Source of the DNA: Streptomyces sp. JJ36 | Lineage (GTDB): Bacteria > Actinomycetota > Actinomycetes > Streptomycetales > Streptomycetaceae | Reading direction: 5' to 3' | Assembly: GCF_021696945.1 (NCBI RefSeq) | Contig: NZ_JACYHE010000038.1 | Coordinates: 1-55,459 of the forward strand | DNA: 55,459 nt | Shown: positions 50,118 through 55,459 of the stretch, piece by piece | Layout: every line of letters starts with the position of its first letter | How positions within the stretch are numbered: position 1 is the first letter of the stretch | Program-made: the position numbers and the translations under genes | The notes under the pieces: model-generated | The model's database searches: none | What the model was told of the DNA's origin: nothing | Seen by the model: the letters and a program-made list of their open reading frames with translations, nothing else

Positions 50118-50630
50118 TCAGGCGGTTTCGCCGCTCCGGCGGCGCCGCATCAGGTACACGCCGCCGGCCGCCGCGGCCGCCAGGGCCCCGGCACCCGCGG
50201 CGACCTGCGCGGAGTCGCCGCCCTGGGTGCCGCCGAGGCCGCCCTTGGCACCCCTGGCCGGGACGACGCGGAAGGTGCCGCCGGTTATCGACTTGCCGCC
50301 GCAGGTGGCGGTGACCTTGTGCAGGCCGGGTCTGGCCTTGTCGAAGACCCTCGGGTGGGCGACCGCGGCGCCCTCGTGCTTCAGGGGTCTCAGGGGCGTA
50401 CGCGGGAACGCGTCGGACTCCACGAAGGCGTGGTGGAAGCCCTTGCCGTCCCGGCAGGCGGTGCCGTCGACCGTCACCGTGAGGGTGCCGCCCTGCTTCA
50501 CGACCTTCGGGAAGACCTGGATGTTCGTGGGCCCGGTACCGCTGGGTGCGGCCTCGGCGGCCGGAGCCGAGAGAGCCGCGGCACACAGCCCCGCCGCGAG
50601 TACGGCGGAGGCGCGTCCGATGACACGCAT
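50118..50630 (-). CDS. Secreted protein with C-terminal membrane tail
   Basis: A 170-residue surface protein. A signal peptide (MRVIGRASAVLAAGLCAAAL, cleavage after AEA near residue 27) is followed by an Ig-like beta domain (NIQVFPKVVKQGGTLTVTVDG; VTATCGGKS), a Gly-rich linker (GAKGGLGGTQGG), a hydrophobic helix and an RRRR tail. Two Cys may form a disulfide. The tail is like that of a sortase substrate but has no LPXTG or LAXTG box. The strong GGAGAGGAG site before ATG 50630 suggests high expression. It is the neighbour of the class F sortase. Confidence 0.8.
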   Translation of the reverse strand: MRVIGRASAVLAAGLCAAALSAPAAEAAPSGTGPTNIQVFPKVVKQGGTLTVTVDGTACRDGKGFHHAFVESDAFPRTPLRPLKHEGAAVAHPRVFDKARPGLHKVTATCGGKSITGGTFRVVPARGAKGGLGGTQGGDSAQVAAGAGALAAAAAGGVYLMRRRRSGETA

Positions 50631-50875
50631 GGATAACTCCTCTCCACCGGCACGGCGCTGGGCCTCCCTGGGCGGAGGGCCACGGCAGCACCGGCCGTCG
50701 CCCCCAGCCGACCGTGTCCACGGCGCGGCCGCATCCCGGGCGTCCCCCCACACGGGTCGCGCCCGGTGCGGCGCCGGCGGGCGGAGTGCCTGGTCACGGG
50801 GCGGCGCGTCCCCCGTACGGGGCGACCCTGCGGCACCCCCGCCAGGCGTGTGGCCCCGGGACCACAGGACGCGGG

Positions 50876-51349
50876 TCAGGCGTGCGGGTGCGGGACGAGC
50901 CGGAAGACCCGGATGTCGCGCTGCGCGCGGGCCGCGTAGGTGTCGTACACCGGTACGGCCGCACGGATGCGGTGGCGGTGCCGGTTCCTCTCCTCCTCGG
51001 AGAGCAGGTGGGCGGTGACCGGTCGCGTGCGGCCGCCGGCCGTGAGGCGGGCCTGCGGGTGGTGGAGGAGGTTGGTGCTCCAGGCCGGATGGCGGGGCAG
51101 GCCGAAGTTGCTGCCCACGACGATCCAGCTTCCGTCGGGGCCCGGGTGGGCGCAGAGGGGCGTGCTGCGGGGCAGCCCGGTGCGGTGGCCGGTGGTGGTG
51201 AGGACGACGGTGGGGACGAACAGGCTGCTGGGCACCCACCGGCCCCGGGTCAGCCGGTGGACGGCCAGGTCGCAGCGGGGCAGCAGGTGGGGCGCCAGGC
51301 GGGTGAAGGCCCGGGTACGGCCGAGGCGGACGAGGAGCGGATGAGGCAT
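50876..51349 (-). CDS. F420/FMN-binding nitroreductase-family protein (Ddn-like)
   Basis: A 157-residue split-barrel flavin/deazaflavin-binding protein: VVLTTTGHRTGLPRSTPLCA is the phosphate-binding signature of the F420-dependent Ddn/FDOR-B group, followed by SWIVVGSNFGLPRHPAWSTNLLHHPQA. These enzymes reduce quinones, nitro or enone compounds with F420H2. Its start is 7 bases after the stop of the GMC oxidoreductase, so the two are co-transcribed and may act on the same lipid or sterol-like substrate. Confidence 0.88.
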   Translation of the reverse strand: MPHPLLVRLGRTRAFTRLAPHLLPRCDLAVHRLTRGRWVPSSLFVPTVVLTTTGHRTGLPRSTPLCAHPGPDGSWIVVGSNFGLPRHPAWSTNLLHHPQARLTAGGRTRPVTAHLLSEEERNRHRHRIRAAVPVYDTYAARAQRDIRVFRLVPHPHA

Positions 51350-51356
51350 CGGCGGG

Positions 51357-52916
51357 CTACTCCGGAGACCGGGCGGGACGGTGGGGCGGGCCCGGAGGGG
51401 GGTGGTCGCCGGGGGCGCCGGCGGGGGGCCACGCCGCGAAGGCGCGTTCGGCGAGGGCGGTGACGGTGAGGGCGGGGTTGCCGCCGAGGTTGGCGGGGAC
51501 GACGGAGGCGTCGGCGAGGTGCAGGCCCGGGTGGCCGTGCACCCGGTGCCAGGGGTCGGCCACGCTGGTCCGCGGATCGGTGCCGAGGGGGCAGCCGCCG
51601 AGCAGGTGGGCGGTGCAGGGCAGACGCAGCAGCCGCTGCGGCCACCAGGTGTGGGCGGTCCCGCCGAGCTGCTCGGCGTAGCCCCGGGCGACCTCCTCGG
51701 CCGCGGGGAGCCGTACCGGTTCGGCGGGACCGTCGGCGTGACGGAAGGTCAGGCGGCCGTGGCGGTGGCGGGAGGTCAGAGAGGAGGAGCGCCCCTCCAT
51801 CGCGAGGAGCAGGGCCGTACGGCGCCCGAAGTGCCGCAGCGGCGGGCGGTGCGCACGGGCGCGCCGGGGCCCGGGCAGGGGGGTGAGGGCGGCCGCGAGG
51901 GGGTTGCTGCCGCGCCCGAGCCGGGCGAGCTGGACGAGCGTGCCGTCGCCGGCGTGCACGGCGGCCCGGATGGCGACGCCGGGGCCGGTGTCGAAGCCGG
52001 GGGCGGAGACGGCGAGGAGTACCTCGCGGTTGGTGCAGGTGCGGGTGCCCAGCGCCGGGGAGAGGCGGGGCAGGGCGCCGGCGGCGCGGGCACGGTGGAG
52101 GAGTTCGGCGGTGCCCCAGGCCCCGGCGGCCAGCACGACCTGACCGGCTCTCAGGACCGTACGGCGGATGGGGAGTCCGGTACGGGTGGTGTGGACGTCC
52201 CAGCCGCCGCCGGGGCGGGGGCGCAGGCCGGTGGCGGTGGTCAGGGGGCGGATGCGGGCGCCGCGCTTCTCGGCGAGGTACAGGTAGTTCTTCACCAGCG
52301 TGTTCTTGGCTCCGACCCGGCAGCCGAGGACGCAGCGTGCGCACTGCGTGCAGCCGGTGCGGGGCGGCCCCTGGCCGGAGAAGTAGGGGTCGGGTTCCGG
52401 GACGCCCGGGGTGCCGACGTGGATGCCGGTGCGCACGGCGTGGGGACCGGCGGGCAGCCCGAGGGTCTCGGCCGCCCGGTGCAGTGCGGCTTCCGCGTCC
52501 ACCGTGGCCGGGTCGGGCGGGGGCGGCCCGGAGGTGCCGAGCATGCGCTCGGCGGTGGCGTAGTGCGGGGCGAGTTCGGCCGCCCAGTCCACGGCCGGGT
52601 CCCAGCCGGGGGCGCGGAAGGCTGCCGCCCCAGGCCGGTGGTGGACGCCGGCGTAGGCCAGTGACCCGCCGCCGACGCCGATCCCGGTCAGGGCGAGCAG
52701 GCGGCGGCGCAGCCGGAGCCGGACGATGCCGGTCAGGCCCAGCCACGGCGCCCACAGCAGGCGGTGCACCTGCCACGAAGAGGCGGCGAAGTCCGTGTCG
52801 TGGAAGCGCCGTCCGGCCTCCAGGACCGTGACGCGATACCCCTTCTCCGCCAGCCGGAGGGCGGCCACACTGCCGCCGAAGCCGGAGCCGATGACGATGA
52901 CGGACTTGTCTGTCAC
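51357..52916 (-). CDS. GMC/cholesterol-oxidase-like FAD oxidoreductase with Cys cluster
   Basis: A 519-residue flavoprotein without a signal peptide. The FAD motif is VIVIGSGFGGSVAALRLAEKG; TGIGVGGGSLAYAGVHHRP and a C-terminal NLGGNPALTVTALAERA complete the GMC/cholesterol oxidase-like fold. Four Cys at 189, 192, 195 and 199 (CTQCARCVLGCRVGAKNT, spaced x2, x2, x3) could bind an Fe-S cluster, which gives a possible route for electrons other than O2. GTG 52916 follows a TACACT box by 7 bases, so the message may be leaderless. It is co-directional with the F420-type gene. Confidence 0.87.
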   Translation of the reverse strand: MTDKSVIVIGSGFGGSVAALRLAEKGYRVTVLEAGRRFHDTDFAASSWQVHRLLWAPWLGLTGIVRLRLRRRLLALTGIGVGGGSLAYAGVHHRPGAAAFRAPGWDPAVDWAAELAPHYATAERMLGTSGPPPPDPATVDAEAALHRAAETLGLPAGPHAVRTGIHVGTPGVPEPDPYFSGQGPPRTGCTQCARCVLGCRVGAKNTLVKNYLYLAEKRGARIRPLTTATGLRPRPGGGWDVHTTRTGLPIRRTVLRAGQVVLAAGAWGTAELLHRARAAGALPRLSPALGTRTCTNREVLLAVSAPGFDTGPGVAIRAAVHAGDGTLVQLARLGRGSNPLAAALTPLPGPRRARAHRPPLRHFGRRTALLLAMEGRSSSLTSRHRHGRLTFRHADGPAEPVRLPAAEEVARGYAEQLGGTAHTWWPQRLLRLPCTAHLLGGCPLGTDPRTSVADPWHRVHGHPGLHLADASVVPANLGGNPALTVTALAERAFAAWPPAGAPGDHPPPGPPHRPARSPE

Positions 52917-53053
52917 TCCCGGTAGTGTAGTGGAGGCGCAGGTGTGCGGGCGGGCCCGCGCCGGGGCCCCGCTGAGGCTTGCGTCACCGCGGAGGGGCGG
53001 AGCCCCCGCAGGGACGGCCTGGGCGCGGGGGTGCCGCGGGGAGCCGCCCGACG

Positions 53054-53782
53054 TCACGCGGGGGCCGGCTGCCGCTCGGGGTGGCCCCACAGCGCCAGCC
53101 AGTCCAGCCCGAGGTGGGTCATGCCGGCGCGGACGGCGTGCGGATGCTGGAGCGGGTGGACGAAGCCGCTGTAACCGGCCGCCGCACGGAACATGCCGGG
53201 GCGCCGCGCGGCGTACGAGAGGGCGCCGAAGCCGCCCTGCGACTGCCCGGCGACCACGCGCCGCGGCCCGGCGCCGTAGTGCCCTTCCACGAGCGGGACC
53301 ACCTCGTCCAGAGGGAAGGTCGCCACCCGCGGTGGGCCGCCGGCGCCGTGGTTCCACCAGTCGGAGGAGAAGCCGTACAGCGGCATCTCCGGCATCACCA
53401 CGAGGCTGTCCCGCAGTGCGGGCAGCTCCTGGATGGCGTAGTCCCGGGTCCAGGGCAGGTGGTCGCCCTCGCCGCCGGGCAGCAGGTACAGGGCGGGCCA
53501 GCGGCCGCCGCGGGCCCGGTCGCGCCAGCCGTCCGGCGTGAGCAGCCGTACGCCGGCGGGGCCGCCGGGGGCCGGGGAGTACAGGGTGAGGTCGGTGATG
53601 CGGTCGCCGGTGTGGCGCTCCGCCACGACCCGCGGCCGTCCGGGACCACCGCCGGGTGGCGCGCCGGGCGCGGGCCCGGCCGCCGCGGGCCCGGCCGCGG
53701 CGGTGAGGAGCACGGCGGTCAGCAGGAGAGCGAGGCGGCGGAACCGCCGGGCGCGGCGCGAGGCATGGGGATGTCCCTCCAC
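53054..53782 (-). pseudogene. Truncated secreted esterase (antigen 85/esterase D-like)
   Basis: A 242-residue frame from GTG 53782 with a signal peptide (RRFRRLALLLTAVLLTAAAG), an alpha/beta hydrolase N-terminal half (WPALYLLPGGEGDHLPWTRD, VVMPEMPLYGFSSDWWN) and the nucleophile S181 in AGQSQGGFG. Only about 60 residues follow the nucleophile before the stop. The region that should hold the catalytic acid and His is missing. The 137 bases up to the GMC start do not encode it in any frame. It is therefore probably a C-terminally broken gene, unless the protein has become a binding protein. The start is uncertain because a GGAGGG site upstream leads to an ATG in another frame. Confidence 0.65.
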
Positions 53783-54084
53783 GGGTGAGACGTCGGGCAC
53801 CCACTGTCGCCGCCCCGGGCGCCGGCGGCATCGGTGACTCCCCCGGTCGGCCCCCGAGTTCACCCTGACGGCACCCGCCACCGGGGCCGCACAGCCGGGG
53901 CTCGCCCAGACCGCGCCGGCGCACCGTAGTACACCGGGTCGCCGGAGTCCCCGCCTTTCCCGGACTCGTACAGATTCCGCACCGGTGCGCCACGGCGCGG
54001 CATGCTGCTGACCGGCCGGGCGGGGCGACCCTCCCCTCCCCCGCCCGCACCTTCGCGTTCCCGCCAGCAAGGAGGCCCACGGAC
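53783..54084. other. Divergent intergenic region
   Basis: About 300 bases between the truncated esterase and the aminotransferase. It holds a small hairpin (GAGTCC 53945-53950 with GGACTC 53962-53967), a 10-base palindrome GCACCGGTGC (53979-53988) and the ribosome site AAGGAGG (54069-54075). No gene is seen. Confidence 0.35.
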
Positions 54085-55452
54085 GTGTCCCCGCTTCCCG
54101 GTGCAGCCGGTGCCCTCGACACGCTGACGCACAGCCCCTCGTGGGCCGCGCTCGACCGCCTCGCCGGCGCCCCGCGCCCCACCGGGCCGCCGGGTACGGT
54201 CGCCGGCGCCCGGCCGGAGCGGCCCCGGCTGGACTTCTGCATCCCCTGCAACCCGTACTTCCCCCCGCCGGAGGTCTTCGACCGGCTGCGGGATTCCGTG
54301 GAGCGGATCCTGCGGTACTACCCCAGCGACGCCGGCACGGTGACGGCCGAGCTCTGCCGCGTGCTGGGGCTGAACCGGCAGACGGTGGTGATGGGCAACG
54401 GCTCCACCGAGCTGATCACCTGGATCGATCATCTGCTGGTGCGGGAGAGCCTGGCGGTGCCGGTGCCGACGTTCGGCCGCTGGACCGACCAGCCGATGGA
54501 GACCGGCAAGCGGGTGGACATGTTCCCACTGCGCGAGGAGCAGGACTTCGCCCTGGACCCGGCGGAGTACGTCCGGTTCGTGCGCAGCCGCGGCTCCCGG
54601 GTCGCCGTGCTCTGCAATCCCAACAATCCCGACGGCGGTTACCTGCGCCGCAGCCAGGTGCTCTGGCTGCTCGACCAGTTGGCGGCGCTGGACCTGGTGG
54701 TGGTCGACGAGTCCTTCATCGACTTCGTGGACGCGGAAGCCGAGCCGTCGGTGGCGGACGAGGCGTGTGTGCGGCACAACGTCGTGGTGCTGAAGAGCCT
54801 GGGCAAGAACTTCGGACTGCACGGCGTCCGCTTCGGCTATCTCGTCGCCAACCCGGCGCTGGCCGCCACGGTCCGGGACGCGCTGCCGAAGTGGAACCTG
54901 AACGCCTTCGCGGAGACCGTGGTCTTCCTGCTGGGCGAGTACGCGTCCCAGTACCGCCAGAGTCTCACGCTGCTCTCCCGCGACCGGTCCCACATGTCCC
55001 TCGCCCTGGCGGGCGTGCCCGGGCTGGTGGTGTTCCTGTCGCAGGGCAACTTCCTGCTGGTGAGGCTGCCTGCGGGGGTGGACGGCGTGGAGCTCCGCGA
55101 CCGCCTGCTGACGGAGCACGGCATCTTCGTCCGCGAGTGCGGCAACAAGCTGAACAGCAGCAGCCGGTTCCTGCGGCTCGTGGTACGCCCGGCGCAGGAC
55201 GTCGACCGGTTGGTGACGGCGTTGCGGGCCGAACTGGGTGCGGGACGTGCCGCGCCGGCGGCCCCGCCCGTTCCGTCGCCGGTCGCTCCGCCCGGCGCGT
55301 CCTCGGGCCCCTCACCGTCCGCTCCGTCCACGACATGGCCGCGGCCGCTGCCGCCGGCCCCGGCTGTGGTCCCCTGCGCGCCCGCACCGGCGCCCGCACC
55401 GGCGCTCGTCCCCGCCCGGTGGCCCGGGCCGGGCCCGGGCTGCCCCGCCTGA
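54085..55452 (+). CDS. Class I/II PLP aminotransferase (HisC/CobD-like)
   Basis: A 455-residue fold-type I PLP enzyme. Signatures are MGNGSTELITWID (cofactor phosphate), VLCNPNNPDGGYL, LVVVDESFIDFVD (Asp to the pyridine N) and the Schiff-base Lys K241 in KSLGKNFGLHGVRFGYL. It is close to histidinol-phosphate aminotransferase and threonine-phosphate decarboxylase, and no cobalamin or histidine gene is beside it to decide. About 75 residues at the C-terminus are Pro/Ala-rich and lie outside the fold. GTG 54085 has AAGGAGG 9 bases upstream. Confidence 0.85.
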   Translation: MSPLPGAAGALDTLTHSPSWAALDRLAGAPRPTGPPGTVAGARPERPRLDFCIPCNPYFPPPEVFDRLRDSVERILRYYPSDAGTVTAELCRVLGLNRQTVVMGNGSTELITWIDHLLVRESLAVPVPTFGRWTDQPMETGKRVDMFPLREEQDFALDPAEYVRFVRSRGSRVAVLCNPNNPDGGYLRRSQVLWLLDQLAALDLVVVDESFIDFVDAEAEPSVADEACVRHNVVVLKSLGKNFGLHGVRFGYLVANPALAATVRDALPKWNLNAFAETVVFLLGEYASQYRQSLTLLSRDRSHMSLALAGVPGLVVFLSQGNFLLVRLPAGVDGVELRDRLLTEHGIFVRECGNKLNSSSRFLRLVVRPAQDVDRLVTALRAELGAGRAAPAAPPVPSPVAPPGASSGPSPSAPSTTWPRPLPPAPAVVPCAPAPAPAPALVPARWPGPGPGCPA

Positions 55453-55459
55453 GGCGGCA

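Noticed and set aside
1..55459. tRNA genes, insertion sequences, integrases and CRISPR arrays
   Set aside because: None could be recognised on either strand by conserved arms, transposase motifs, terminal repeats or spaced repeats.

Overview
The window is very GC-rich DNA with strongly third-position-biased codons, frequent GTG and TTG starts, many 4-base ATGA/GTGA stop-start overlaps, and gene families typical of Streptomyces or a close relative (SpoIIE-type phosphatases, tap/tpg-like telomere genes, an actinobacterial-type QcrB, a class F sortase). It reads as an accessory-rich part of a Streptomyces chromosome. I see no tRNA, rRNA, insertion sequence, integrase or CRISPR array.

Layout. 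0.2-5.1 kb: an alternative aa3-type cytochrome oxidase (subunits II and I, a small membrane subunit, a short CtaG-like protein) convergent with a lone cytochrome b (QcrB). 5.3-9.6 kb: a CYP152-type peroxygenase P450, a GH15 glycosidase and a membrane SpoIIE-type phosphatase. 10.2-16.6 kb: a compact operon that I read as a RiPP (ribosomally made, modified peptide) cluster. It holds an MFS exporter, a prolyl-oligopeptidase-like protease, a 39-residue precursor peptide followed at once by a strong hairpin, a B12-binding-type radical SAM enzyme with an unusual CX7CX2C cluster motif, and a small partner protein. 17.0-18.2 kb: two secreted proteins. 18.7-20.7 kb: a tap/tpg-like pair (telomere-associated polymerase-like protein and terminal-protein-like protein). 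21.1-23.5 kb: a His-rich membrane protein and a PepSY membrane protein.

23.7-31.6 kb: a set built around GTP-derived chemistry. It has a GTP cyclohydrolase II paralogue with Met in place of the conserved Tyr, a creatininase-like putative deformylase, a RibD-type reductase, a degenerate PTPS/QueD-like protein, a GT4 glycosyltransferase, a methyltransferase, a flippase-like membrane protein, a dehydrogenase and a CDP-alcohol phosphotransferase. This resembles no vitamin pathway in full and probably makes an unknown pyrimidine- or pterin-derived, perhaps membrane-linked, product. 31.9-38.3 kb: a PAS/GAF/SpoIIE phosphatase, an LtaS-like membrane sulfatase-fold enzyme, a coiled-coil protein with a Cys/His cluster and a K+ channel.

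38.5-48.9 kb: a sugar (acid) catabolic regulon: IclR regulator, SMP-30 lactonase, a three-gene monosaccharide ABC importer, a TIM-barrel protein of unknown role, a zinc sugar dehydrogenase, an enolase-superfamily dehydratase and a ketoglutarate-semialdehyde-type dehydrogenase. TTCGAA-containing elements lie before the dehydratase and the aldehyde dehydrogenase. 49.2-55.5 kb: a class F sortase, a secreted membrane-tailed protein, an F420-type nitroreductase-fold protein, a GMC oxidoreductase, a C-terminally truncated esterase and a HisC/CobD-like aminotransferase.

The strongest candidates for an undescribed system are the RiPP operon at 10.2-16.6 kb and the GTP-derived cluster at 23.7-31.6 kb. 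The short tap/tpg-like pair and the oxidase lacking both canonical proton-channel residues come next.
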